From assembly GCA_002737345.1 (NCBI GenBank), contig NSIK01000016.1, positions 109,096 to 173,095 on the forward strand: a stretch of 64,000 nt of DNA. The letters run 5' to 3'. The translations under genes were made by a program, and so were the position numbers. Under the pieces are notes generated by a model. The model saw only the letters and a program-made list of their open reading frames with translations. It made no database searches and had not been told where the DNA came from. Of the stretch, positions 42,508-50,148 are shown piece by piece (positions within the stretch are counted from its first letter, which is position 1; every line of letters begins with the position of its first letter). This stretch comes from Nitrospirota bacterium (lineage in GTDB: Bacteria > Nitrospirota > Nitrospiria > Nitrospirales > Nitrospiraceae).

Positions 42508-43395
42508 TTAGAGCCGCTCCAGCGCATCAATACGCGACTCAATCGGCGGATGCGTGGCAAAGAGATGCATAAACCCGGAAGAGCTGCCGGAGATCTTCAT
42601 GGTCGCAAGCGCATCCTGCGAGGAGTACTCGACCTGCGAATGGGTAACCCAGCGATCGATCGCGCGAAGGGCTGAGATCATCGAATCCTTGCCGTAGACC
42701 TTGGCGGAAAAGGCGTCCGCGCCATATTCCCGCTGCCGCGAAAACCAGCTGATCAGGACCGAGGCCAGGACACTTACGATGATTTGGAGCACGATCGAGA
42801 GCCCGAACCCGAGCATCGCTTGATCGCGTTCTGCAAAGAACCGGCGCACCCACATCGAGATGTAGTACACAAAGGTGTTCATGAGGCCAGCCAGCACGGT
42901 CGTCGCGAACATGTCCCCGTTGTAGACATGGCCCATTTCATGGGCGAGGACGGCCCGCACTTCCTGTTCCTGCAGATGCGTCAATAGACCGGTCGAGACA
43001 GCTACCATGGAGTTGTTCTTGCTGGGGCCGGTCGCGAAGGCGTTGGGATCGGCTGATTCGTAGACCCAGACTTCAGGCATCGTAATGTGAAGCCGTTGCG
43101 CAATCTCCTGCACGGAGCCGTATACGATCTGCTCGGCATGAGATTGCGGTTGCGTGATCTGCCTGCAATCCAGCATCGCGCGCGCCATTTGTTTGGAAAA
43201 GGCTAAACTGATAAAGGCGCCACCAAAGCCGAGCACGAGGGCCCAGACTAACGAACTCAAATCGACCGATCCTCTGAGATCGACCCCGAACATCGGCAGC
43301 ACGATATTGATCAAGAGCGGCACGGTGAGCGAGAGCGTCACCATGATCAAAATGTTGGCGGCCAACAGTAGGAACGTACCCTTCATCCACTTCAT
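42508..43395 (-). CDS. htpX: Membrane zinc metalloprotease HtpX
   Basis: 295 residues with N-terminal membrane helices and the zinc motif HEMGH (AVLAHEMGHVYNGD near residue 150), a third ligand downstream in EYGADAFSAKVYG, and two further hydrophobic helices between them. HtpX degrades misfolded membrane proteins in the inner membrane. The start has AAGGAGG six bases upstream. A TATAAT box lies on the minus strand at 43463-43458, about 60 bases before the start. Glutathione peroxidase follows it, pairing two stress functions. Confidence 0.92.
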   Translation of the reverse strand: MKWMKGTFLLLAANILIMVTLSLTVPLLINIVLPMFGVDLRGSVDLSSLVWALVLGFGGAFISLAFSKQMARAMLDCRQITQPQSHAEQIVYGSVQEIAQRLHITMPEVWVYESADPNAFATGPSKNNSMVAVSTGLLTHLQEQEVRAVLAHEMGHVYNGDMFATTVLAGLMNTFVYYISMWVRRFFAERDQAMLGFGLSIVLQIIVSVLASVLISWFSRQREYGADAFSAKVYGKDSMISALRAIDRWVTHSQVEYSSQDALATMKISGSSSGFMHLFATHPPIESRIDALERL

Positions 43396-43457
43396 CGAGA
43401 TCCTCCTTCAAGACTATCGACCCACCTTGTCATTCGGGCGAGTCACCAGTGAGAAAG

Positions 43458-43463
43458 ATTATA
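43458..43463 (-). promoter_or_regulatory. Candidate -10 box of htpX
   Basis: A consensus TATAAT on the minus strand, about 60 bases before the htpX start. No good -35 hexamer is seen at 16-18 bases, so an activator or another sigma factor may be involved; no heat-shock sigma-32 promoter was recognised. Confidence 0.4.
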
Positions 43464-43577
43464 CTAACGAATTCCCTAAAATGCATCTCAATTGAACGAA
43501 CTCACGGCGATGGCGTCAACCCTAACGCCGAATCGGCCAAGGTCAAGGTGCCGGAAGTGGCTGAAACTCTAGGCAAG

Positions 43578-43606
43578 TTGACCCTTCAGGCCCTTCCTGT
43601 TAGAAG
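43578..43606 (+). promoter_or_regulatory. Promoter of the cupredoxin gene, predicted leaderless
   Basis: TTGACC (43578-43583) and TAGAAG (43601-43606) are 17 bases apart. Six bases follow before the ATG at 43613, so transcription would start at the start codon, as for hemE. Confidence 0.6.
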
Positions 43607-43612
43607 TGGCTC

Positions 43613-44053
43613 ATGGTGAAGAGACTGTGGCGATGGCTCCCTATGTTGGCGACCGTGTGGCTGCTAACAGTTGTCGGCGAGCCGGTTGTGCTCGCAGCGG
43701 AGCCCTCTCAGGCAAGCCCTTCGTTGGTGATTCCTGTGGCAGCAGACGGGGTGCAGCGAGCCAGGGTTACACTGGATAGCTACTCCTACAGCCCAACCCA
43801 TCTGATTGTTGAAGCAGGAAAGCCGGTTGAACTGACTCTGGCTAGTGTGACGACGATTACTCCACACAATTTTATCATCAAGGATCCAGCCGGAAGCCTG
43901 TTCGTCGAACAGGCTGTGAGCGCAGGCGAGACAGTCACTATTACATTTACGCCGATTCAGCCCGGCACCTTTCCTCTCTACTGCGATAAACGGCTCTGGC
44001 CCATGCCGAGCCATCGAGACAAGGGGATGGAAGGGACCTTGGACGTACGATAG
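43613..44053 (+). CDS. Exported cupredoxin-domain protein
   Basis: 146 residues with a signal peptide (residues 1-29: LPMLATVWLLTVVG then VLAAE). The rest is a cupredoxin fold with the type 1 copper ligands in order: H85 (TPHNF), C124 (PLYCDK), H134 (PSH) and M139 (KGMEG). The YCDKRLWPMPSHRDKGMEG end resembles the soluble plastocyanin-like or nitrosocyanin-like family. It probably carries electrons in the periplasm. Two bases after its stop the squalene/phytoene synthase gene starts. Confidence 0.82.
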   Translation: MVKRLWRWLPMLATVWLLTVVGEPVVLAAEPSQASPSLVIPVAADGVQRARVTLDSYSYSPTHLIVEAGKPVELTLASVTTITPHNFIIKDPAGSLFVEQAVSAGETVTITFTPIQPGTFPLYCDKRLWPMPSHRDKGMEGTLDVR

Positions 44054-44055
44054 GT

Positions 44056-45102
44056 ATGACGACGAATAGAGAGACCTCCAAACAGGAACTGCTCCGCGAC
44101 CTCCTCAAGCAAGTGTCCCGTCTATTTTACACGACGCTGGTCGTGGTCCCGGCGGATGTGCGAGATCAAGTCAGCCTCGGTTATCTGTTTGCCAGAGCGG
44201 CGGACACGATTGCGGATACGGAATTGATTGAGCGTTCGCGGAGGCTGGATTTGCTCGGCCAACTTAAGGCTCAGTTCGTGAGCGATCAGATTGCCTGGCC
44301 GCAGGTGCAAGCGATTCAGCAGGCGGTGGGGCCGGTCCAGCAGAATCCCTCCGAGCGGATACTGCTTGAACGGCTGGAGGATTGCTTCAGGCTCTTGCAG
44401 ACTTTTTCGCCGGACGATCGCCGCCGGATCCAACGGCTTATGACGACGCTCACGCAGGGCATGGAGATGGACCTGGCCGTATTCCCCGGTACCACGGCTG
44501 CCGAGCTTACAGGGCTGAAGACGCTCGAGGATTTGGACCGTTACACCTATTACGTGGCCGGTTGTGTGGGAGAATTCTGGACCGATTTGATGTGTGCGCA
44601 TCGGAAGGCTTTGGCTCACTGGAAGGTGCGAGAGATGGCGGAGGCCGGTGTGCGATTCGGGAAGGGCCTGCAGCTCACGAATATTGTGAAGGACATCGCG
44701 CAGGATCTCCGCAATGGCCGCTGCTATGTGCCGGAACCTCTGTTGGCCGAAGCGGGGCTGACCGCGCAGGACTTACTAGACCAGCGGAACCGCGCCAGGT
44801 TTCAGCCGGCTCTGCGCAAGCTGGTTCGTATGGCGGTGGAACATCTCGATCACGGCTGGCTCTATACGATGTCGCTCCCGCGTTGTGAAATGCGGTTGCG
44901 GCTGTCCTGCATGTGGCCGATTCTGTCGGCCGGCGAGTCGCTCAAGCTGGCCATGAACTCGCCCGATCTGCTGAATCCTGCCGTGCACGTGAAGATCCCT
45001 CGCAGCAAGGTCTACCAGATTATGGCCCTCACGACCTTCAGCGGCGCCTGCGGCCATGTCGGCACGGCCTACTGGGGACGACTCAGGAAGCAGATCATCT
45101 AG
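44056..45102 (+). CDS. Squalene / phytoene synthase family protein
   Basis: 348 residues. The two aspartate-rich motifs of trans-isoprenyl head-to-head synthases are present: D50TIAD54 in ARAADTIADTE, and QLTNIVKDIAQD near 207-220. YYVAGCVGEFWTDL is a further family signature. It joins two isoprenyl diphosphates (farnesyl or geranylgeranyl) to make squalene or phytoene, so it may feed hopanoid or carotenoid synthesis; the sequence alone does not decide. The start is two bases after the cupredoxin stop, on the same strand. Confidence 0.88.
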   Translation: MTTNRETSKQELLRDLLKQVSRLFYTTLVVVPADVRDQVSLGYLFARAADTIADTELIERSRRLDLLGQLKAQFVSDQIAWPQVQAIQQAVGPVQQNPSERILLERLEDCFRLLQTFSPDDRRRIQRLMTTLTQGMEMDLAVFPGTTAAELTGLKTLEDLDRYTYYVAGCVGEFWTDLMCAHRKALAHWKVREMAEAGVRFGKGLQLTNIVKDIAQDLRNGRCYVPEPLLAEAGLTAQDLLDQRNRARFQPALRKLVRMAVEHLDHGWLYTMSLPRCEMRLRLSCMWPILSAGESLKLAMNSPDLLNPAVHVKIPRSKVYQIMALTTFSGACGHVGTAYWGRLRKQII

Positions 45103-45272
45103 CAGCTGTTGAGGTAGTTCGTCGTTTGCCCTGGAGAGGAGGAAGGACAGAAGTTCTTCTTTCGTTTCGTTCCTTATAGGGGTGGCCTGGCGGATCCCCC
45201 ATTGCGCGCGTCCAGCTAGGGCCTTCTGAGACCACGCGGTTCGCGAGCACCGGGGATTGGCAGGCTACCCTG

Positions 45273-45572
45273 CTACTTTTTCTGCGGCTCCAGCATCTTC
45301 TCGCCCTTCTTGAACACCCCATAGATCGCCTGCGAGGGGCAGGCATCCAGGCAGAGGCGGCAGCTTTCCAGGCAGCGGGAAGGATCGAACTTGTAGGGAG
45401 GCGTCGAAAGCCAGGCACCGGTCGGGCAGATGGGCATGCAAATGCCTTGGTGGGTGCAACGGTCTGGATGGCGGACGAGGTGGTCGCGAATGATCATCAT
45501 AGGTTTGATTCCTTCAAAGAGGCCTTGGGAAAAGATGTCGAACATGTTTCTGTTCGGGAGGCTGCCGCTCAC
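45273..45572 (-). CDS. 4Fe-4S ferredoxin-like protein
   Basis: 99 residues. Two cysteine clusters follow the 2[4Fe-4S] pattern with slight changes: CTHQGICMPICPTG, and CLESCRLCLDACPSQ (CxxxCxxCxxxC form). A preceding helix holds SQGLFEGIKPMMIIRDHLVR. Probably an electron carrier in the cytoplasm. The start is the GTG at 45572, six bases after AAAGGA, and it overlaps the stop of the preceding gene as GTGA. It is the last of four likely cotranscribed genes. Confidence 0.78.
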   Translation of the reverse strand: MSGSLPNRNMFDIFSQGLFEGIKPMMIIRDHLVRHPDRCTHQGICMPICPTGAWLSTPPYKFDPSRCLESCRLCLDACPSQAIYGVFKKGEKMLEPQKK

Positions 45573-45982
45573 TTCCACTCCTTTACAAGTTCTTTTAAGC
45601 GATTTTTCAGCTCAGGAATCTGTTCAAGATTATTCTGAATCGCTCCAAGAATCTTATCGGCTCTAGCAGCCATGAGGGCGTCTTTGTCTTTTTTGGCTAG
45701 CCGGTCATATTCCACATAGGCCTGCTGGTGCGCCGGTTCGAGGAGCGATCGCGCCACCGTCAGGGCTTCGCCCAACTCGTAGGGTTCCGTTGCCATGGGG
45801 GGCAGGATGGTAAAGGTGCCATCGGCGCAGACCAGTACGGCCGCTCCCTGTTTTCCTTTGAGGGGGATGACGTCGGTAATGGTCTTCCCCGCCAAGGCTT
45901 CCCAGCCTTCGAGTAATCCGGGAAACTGTTTCATGAAGGCCACCTTTTCCAGGTTGGCTTTCCATTTTTCTTCGATGGCCAT
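45569..45982 (-). CDS. Hypothetical protein in ferredoxin cluster (137 aa)
   Basis: 137 residues: helical start IEEKWKANLEKVAFMKQFPG, a beta region with GKTITDVIPLKGKQGAAVLV and FTILPPMATEPYELGEALTV, and a long charged C-terminal helix. One cysteine in VCADG. No membrane or signal features. I do not recognise the family. It lies between the [2Fe-2S]-type protein and the 4Fe-4S ferredoxin, with a four-base overlap to the latter, and probably helps the same redox module. Confidence 0.65.
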   Translation of the reverse strand: MAIEEKWKANLEKVAFMKQFPGLLEGWEALAGKTITDVIPLKGKQGAAVLVCADGTFTILPPMATEPYELGEALTVARSLLEPAHQQAYVEYDRLAKKDKDALMAARADKILGAIQNNLEQIPELKNRLKELVKEWK

Positions 45983-46003
45983 AGGAATCCTTGTGGTGCG
46001 GCG

Positions 46004-46354
46004 CTACAGTTTAAGCGGAGAGACAGTCGTGGGAGCTGGATGGCCTGGCAAGACGAGACGGGCTACGACTTCGCCCTTGACGACATGGCGCTCCATAATT
46101 TCCGTCACGTCGGCTTCGGTTTTGACCTGATACCACACGCCTTCCGGATAGATCACGACGCTCGGCCCTTCGGCGCAATGATCGAGACAGCCGGCTTTAT
46201 TGGCACGAACGACGTTTTTTAAGTCCAGCCGTTTCGCCTCTTGCTTGAAGCAGGTGTGGAGCGCTTCCGATCCGAGCTTCGAGCAGCTCCCGCGTGGATC
46301 ATCCGGACTCCGCTGGTTGGTGCAGACGAAAATATGGCGAGTAAAGGTGGACAC
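46004..46354 (-). CDS. [2Fe-2S] thioredoxin-like ferredoxin
   Basis: 116 residues. It matches the thioredoxin-like [2Fe-2S] family (NuoE/Shethna type): TFTRHIFVCTNQRSPDDPRG at the start, a conserved SCSKLGSEALHTCFKQEAKR, and CLDHCAEGPSVVIYPEGVWY with the Cx3C of the second cluster half. Four candidate cluster cysteines are visible (FVC, SCS, GC, HC). The GTG start at 46354 has AAGGA seven bases before it. It follows the zinc-ribbon gene by 14 bases. Confidence 0.8.
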   Translation of the reverse strand: MSTFTRHIFVCTNQRSPDDPRGSCSKLGSEALHTCFKQEAKRLDLKNVVRANKAGCLDHCAEGPSVVIYPEGVWYQVKTEADVTEIMERHVVKGEVVARLVLPGHPAPTTVSPLKL

Positions 46355-46368
46355 GAGTAATTCCTTCG

Positions 46369-46752
46369 TTAGGTCCGCACTGCGGCGGTCTGCATACGGC
46401 CCATAAGTTGTGTGACGTCGGCTGCGGTCAGGAATGAAGACTGGCCCGCCGCTCCTCCGAGAATCGCGGAGAGCTCCCGCAGCCGTAAGGAGGCCCGTTG
46501 AAATTCTTCCTGGCTGGACAGGGTGGAGCCTTGGCCAGCCACGAGTTTGTCGAACTCCCCCAGGATATCGCGAAAATCCCGTTGGAGATTTTTCTGCATC
46601 GAGCAGCCTTCGCAGTACCATTTCGGGCTTTGATCGGTCGAGGGGGACAGCCGATCGTAGGTTCGGCCGAAGAAGTCCTTCCCGAGCGATAACTTCATGA
46701 GCGCGGTGCCGGTGGCGCCGCAGGCGTTGCAGGATCCAGATACGGAACCCAT
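46369..46752 (-). CDS. Zinc-ribbon hypothetical protein (127 aa)
   Basis: 127 residues. The N-terminal half has two CxxC-type pairs, CNACGATG and CEGCSMQ about 38 residues apart, which likely bind zinc. The C-terminal half is helical with a polar middle (EFDKLVAGQGSTLSSQEEFQ) and ends VTQLMGRMQTAAVRT. Family unknown. It is the first gene of the ferredoxin cluster and has its own good promoter. Confidence 0.65.
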   Translation of the reverse strand: MGSVSGSCNACGATGTALMKLSLGKDFFGRTYDRLSPSTDQSPKWYCEGCSMQKNLQRDFRDILGEFDKLVAGQGSTLSSQEEFQRASLRLRELSAILGGAAGQSSFLTAADVTQLMGRMQTAAVRT

Positions 46753-47065
46753 AGAGCCTCCCTCTGTCGATCGTGAGCTAAAGAGCGTGCGAATCTTACA
46801 CCAGGCCTGCGCGCACTGTCTACTTGAGGGGGCCGTTGCCGCTGGTCCCGCCGTGCATTTTCACCCCTGTTGCATATAATGGCGACGAACGTTTCGATTG
46901 ATCGCGCGTGGAGCCAGCTGTTCGCGCCGACGCGGGGCTCGCGAAAGGAGTGAATCTGTCCGGTGGCAAAATTACCTGTCGCGGGGTGGCCGATGCCCAT
47001 GGCTTGCGTTTTGCCCCTCTGATGTAAGACAATCCCCCTTCGCTTTGTGGCTCTGTTGATTTTGT
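46753..47065. other. Gap between ferredoxin cluster and tRNA-Pro
   Basis: Contains the minus-strand promoter TAGACA (46822-46817) and TAAGAT (46798-46793) with an 18-base spacer for the ferredoxin cluster, and a TATAAT at 46875-46880 without a -35. No gene is seen; the open frames here are short or antisense to the tRNA. Confidence 0.5.
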
Positions 47066-47142
47066 CGGGGCGTAGCGCAGCCCGGTAGCGCACTGCGTTC
47101 GGGACGCAGGGGTCGCAGGTTCGAATCCTGTCGCCCCGACCA
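47066..47142 (+). tRNA. tRNA-Pro (anticodon CGG)
   Basis: Acceptor stem CGGGGCG/CGCCCCG, D-arm GCGC/GCGC, anticodon stem CTGCG/CGCAG with loop TTCGGGA (anticodon CGG, reading CCG), T-arm GCAGG/CCTGT with TTCGAAT. The CCA end is encoded (47140-47142). The apt gene starts 113 bases further on. Confidence 0.93.
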
Positions 47143-47255
47143 ACCAGAGCTTCTTCCTGCCGCCAGCCGAGTCCCTCAGGCTGGCGGAGAGTCTCTCCAG
47201 CGTTTTTTCAGTTTTTCCACCCAATTCGTTTAGGGGGGAGCGATACGGTGTTGCG

Positions 47256-47771
47256 ATGAACTATCATTCCCTTATCCGCGAAGTCCCCGATTTCCCCAAA
47301 CCCGGTATTCTCTTCTACGACATCACGACGTTGCTGAAGGACGCTCGCGCCTTGTCGTCGATTGCCGATGAATTGACCGCCTACTATCAGGGGCAGCGGA
47401 TCGCGAAGGTCATTGGGATTGAATCCCGCGGGTTTATTTTCGGAGGGATGTTGGCCAACCGGTTGAACGCCGGGTTTGTGCCGGTCCGGAAACCCGGCAA
47501 GTTGCCCGCTGACTGTTTTGAGGTCAAATATAGCTTGGAATATGGATCGAACTCTCTGGCCATCCACCGCGATGCGATTGCCGAAGGGGAACGGGTGTTG
47601 ATCGTGGATGATTTGCTGGCCACAGGGGGCACGGCGGCTGCGACGGTGTCCCTCGTTCGCCAGGTGGGTGGCGAGATCGTTGGACTCGATTTCCTGGTAG
47701 AAATTCAGGGCCTGAAGGGGCGCGACAAACTGGCCAGCTACCCCGTGCATTCAACTATATTCTACCCCTAG
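47256..47771 (+). CDS. apt: Adenine phosphoribosyltransferase
   Basis: 171 residues. [20 protein letters not shown] with [33 protein letters not shown] and the PRPP-binding [20 protein letters not shown] are all diagnostic of Apt. It salvages adenine to AMP using PRPP. It starts 113 bases after tRNA-Pro. The next gene, a DksA-like protein, has its own promoter, so apt is probably transcribed alone. Confidence 0.95.
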   Translation: MNYHSLIREVPDFPKPGILFYDITTLLKDARALSSIADELTAYYQGQRIAKVIGIESRGFIFGGMLANRLNAGFVPVRKPGKLPADCFEVKYSLEYGSNSLAIHRDAIAEGERVLIVDDLLATGGTAAATVSLVRQVGGEIVGLDFLVEIQGLKGRDKLASYPVHSTIFYP

Positions 47772-47798
47772 GGGCGTTTGATCCTTCCGCTGAATCTC

Positions 47799-47845
47799 TT
47801 GTCAAAGACCATGCGCCGTGCTATGACTGCCGAAATTTATTCGGC
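47799..47845 (+). promoter_or_regulatory. Promoter and leader hairpin of the DksA-like gene
   Basis: TTGTCA (47799-47804) and TATGAC (47822-47827) with a 17-base spacer. A small hairpin follows at once (GCCGAA 47829-47834, TTCGGC 47840-47845), near the expected start of the transcript. Confidence 0.5.
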
Positions 47846-47878
47846 TATTCGACGTTCATCACAGGAGTAGGATCTGCC

Positions 47879-48463
47879 ATGGCAACAAAAACGCCCGCCA
47901 AGAAGAAACCAGTGGCGAAGGCCAAGGCGCCAGCAAAGACTGTAAAAACAATAAAGAGAGCCATGCCTGTGAGCAAGCCGAAGCTTGCCGAAGTTGTTAG
48001 GGTTCAAAAGCCGATCAGCATGGCCGTGTCTCCCTTGGCCGCCAGACCCAAAGAATCGGCGAAAGAGCGCGAGGACCGGGAGCACCGGCGCGAAGTGCTT
48101 CAGCAGATGCTGATGCGCAAGCGTCAGGAAATTATCAAAGAGATCGAAGGAAGCCTGGGGCAATCCCTCATCGAGGATAAGCAGCGCCGCCTTGAATCCG
48201 CGCGCGATGTCGGCGACCAAGCCCTCATGGATCTCGATCGCGAATTAGGCATTTCCCTTATGGAAATGCGCAACCGCCGACGGCAGGCCATTGATGAGGC
48301 CTTAACGAGGCTCACCGAGGGCACCTACGGGATTTGCGCGGAATGCGGCGTCGAGATCAGCGAGCGGAGGCTGGAAGCCGTGCCGTTTGCCAAGCTCTGC
48401 GTCGAATGCCAGTCGAAAGAAGAGTTGCTGGAAAAAATCGAGCGAGAAGAAGATCGCGATTAG
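47879..48463 (+). CDS. TraR/DksA family zinc finger protein with basic N-terminal tail
   Basis: 194 residues. The first 60 are rich in lysine, alanine and proline (KTPAKKKPVAKAKAPAKTVK), an extension not seen in short DksA proteins. The rest is a long coiled-coil hairpin and a C-terminal zinc finger with CAECGVEIS and LCVECQSKEE, as in the DksA/TraR family. DksA-type proteins bind RNA polymerase and alter promoter use in the stringent response. The N-terminal tail might bind DNA or RNA; that is inference. Confidence 0.85.
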   Translation: MATKTPAKKKPVAKAKAPAKTVKTIKRAMPVSKPKLAEVVRVQKPISMAVSPLAARPKESAKEREDREHRREVLQQMLMRKRQEIIKEIEGSLGQSLIEDKQRRLESARDVGDQALMDLDRELGISLMEMRNRRRQAIDEALTRLTEGTYGICAECGVEISERRLEAVPFAKLCVECQSKEELLEKIEREEDRD

Positions 48464-48579
48464 TGGTGTCACGTGCGATCCGAGATCTCCCGCCTTCCGT
48501 GGCCCGCATCCGTTAACCATGCTCTAGGATTGTTCCGTGTAAGGCGAGGCTCGCGTGTTGCGACCTCGCTGGAGGTCCT

Positions 48580-49296
48580 GTGTCGTCCGTAGAAATGGGT
48601 GTTATGAAGCCAGCCAGCAATCGAGCCGTCATCTTGGCAAGCGGAGGGCTCGATTCCACCGTCACGGCAGCAATTGCCAAGGAGGAGGGCTGTGAGCTCT
48701 TCTTTCTCACGATGGCCTATGGCCAGCGTCATGCGGTGGAAGTGGAGCGGGCCAGGCAGGTTGCCGCGGCCCTCGGTGTCGTGAATCATCTGGTAATGGA
48801 GTTGGACCTTCGCGCCATCGGCGGATCTGCGCTGACCGGATGGGCGGCCGTGCCAAAAGATCGAGCGGGCCATGAGCGGAGCCAGGGTATTCCAATCACC
48901 TATGTGCCGGGACGGAATCTTATCTTCCTGTCGATTGCGGCGGCTCATGCGGAGGTGGTGGGAGCCTCGTTCATCTACTTTGGGGCGAATGTGCTCGACT
49001 ATTCCGGCTATCCGGACTGCCGGCCTGAATTCATCCGCGCCTTTGAAACAGCGGTGAAGGAAGGCACCAAAGCCGGCATCGCAGGGATTCCGCTACGTGT
49101 GAAGGCCCCCTTGCTGATGCTCACGAAAGCGGACATCATCCGGCGAGGGATTGCGCTTCACGTGCCGTTTCATCTGACCCATAGTTGTTACGATCCCGTG
49201 GGGGAGCAGGCTTGCGGGCGCTGCGACAGTTGCGTGATTCGACGGGAGGGGTTTGCGAAGGTCGGGGTTGTAGATCCTGTCTCGTATGCGCTATAA
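48580..49296 (+). CDS. queC: 7-cyano-7-deazaguanine synthase
   Basis: 238 residues. The N-terminal PP-loop ILASGGLDSTVTAAIAKEEG is the ATP pyrophosphatase motif. PGRNLIFLSIAAAHAEVVGA and GANVLDYSGYPDCRPEFI are QueC signatures, and the C-terminal SCYDPVGEQACGRCDSCVIR supplies the zinc-binding cysteines. It makes preQ0 in queuosine synthesis. Other queuosine genes are not in the window. Start: GTG at 48580 with GGAGGT three bases before it, although an ATG at 48604 is possible. Confidence 0.93.
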   Translation: MSSVEMGVMKPASNRAVILASGGLDSTVTAAIAKEEGCELFFLTMAYGQRHAVEVERARQVAAALGVVNHLVMELDLRAIGGSALTGWAAVPKDRAGHERSQGIPITYVPGRNLIFLSIAAAHAEVVGASFIYFGANVLDYSGYPDCRPEFIRAFETAVKEGTKAGIAGIPLRVKAPLLMLTKADIIRRGIALHVPFHLTHSCYDPVGEQACGRCDSCVIRREGFAKVGVVDPVSYAL

Positions 49297-49346
49297 CCCT
49301 TGATACGTGGGACGTCACACGTTCACGGCCAGCAAGGGGTGGTCTC

Positions 49347-49502
49347 ATGTCGCCGGAAGAATTTTTCATGTATCTCACGATCGGCTTGATCGTGTTGGTG
49401 CCGATCGGCGCCCGTCTCTATCGCAGGGCTACGCTCCGGCGTACGCAACAGATGTTACGTGACCAGTTTGAACAGCAGAAGGGGCCGGGCCAGCAGCCGT
49501 GA
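49347..49502 (+). CDS. Small membrane protein (51 aa)
   Basis: 51 residues with one hydrophobic helix (MYLTIGLIVLVPIGARLY) preceded by a short acidic start MSPEEFF and followed by a basic tail ARLYRRATLRRTQQMLRDQF. Probably a single-pass inner-membrane protein. AAGGGG lies near the ATG. The stop is four bases before the cytochrome c gene, so the two may be coupled. Family unknown. Confidence 0.55.
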   Translation: MSPEEFFMYLTIGLIVLVPIGARLYRRATLRRTQQMLRDQFEQQKGPGQQP

Positions 49503-49506
49503 TTCT

Positions 49507-49902
49507 ATGGTATCCCTCATGACCTCACGCTCCCAGATCGGCATATGGGTGTTGGTGTTGGGCCTCTTCGTGGCTTGCGATTCCTCGCAGCCGAAACAAG
49601 CCGCTGGAGGCGGTCCTGCGCCGGCTGAGCTGCAAGCCGGCGAAGCGAAATTCAACGCCAACTGCGCAGCCTGCCACGGAAGCCAGGCGGCGGGAACCGG
49701 CCACGGACCTCCACTGGTGCATAAGATCTATGAGCCGAACCATCATGGCGATGCCGCATTTCAACGGGCCACGGCCAACGGAGTGAAGGCGCACCATTGG
49801 GAATTCGGCAACATGCCGAAAATCGAAGGCGTCACGCCTGAGGACGTCGATCAGATCGTGCAGTATGTCCGGTGGCTTCAGCGCCAAGCCGGCATCCAGT
49901 AG
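49507..49902 (+). CDS. Cytochrome c lipoprotein (mono-haem)
   Basis: 131 residues. A signal with lipobox (IGIWVLVLGLFVACDSS) suggests a lipid-anchored protein. The mature part is a class I cytochrome c: CAACHGSQAAG holds the haem-binding CxxCH, and GNMPKIEGVTPEDVDQIVQY holds a methionine axial ligand candidate and the C-terminal helix. Probably shuttles electrons at the periplasmic face. The start ATG at 49507 directly follows the small membrane protein gene; an in-frame ATG at 49519 is an alternative. Confidence 0.85.
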   Translation: MVSLMTSRSQIGIWVLVLGLFVACDSSQPKQAAGGGPAPAELQAGEAKFNANCAACHGSQAAGTGHGPPLVHKIYEPNHHGDAAFQRATANGVKAHHWEFGNMPKIEGVTPEDVDQIVQYVRWLQRQAGIQ

Positions 49903-50148
49903 CTTACTCCTCCCTTCTTTCCCCTTTCCTGTAATACGCTAAATTTTCGGTTCGTCGGTACCGGAATCATTCGTAGGTGCTGACGCTGATCCAGTATAGG
50001 CTCATGTTGCTGGAAATATGGAGAGACTGTCGAGAATTCATCTGTAAGAACAATGGGATAGCTTGACAGGCCGAAGGCCTTCACTCAGACTCTCTTTCAT
50101 GCAGGAAATGATGCCTGATATGGAGAAGCGTAGGCCCCCCCCATTTTC

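Noticed and set aside
46875..46880. TATAAT box before tRNA-Pro
   Set aside because: No -35 element at 16-18 bases and no gene at a fitting distance; 190 bases from the tRNA.
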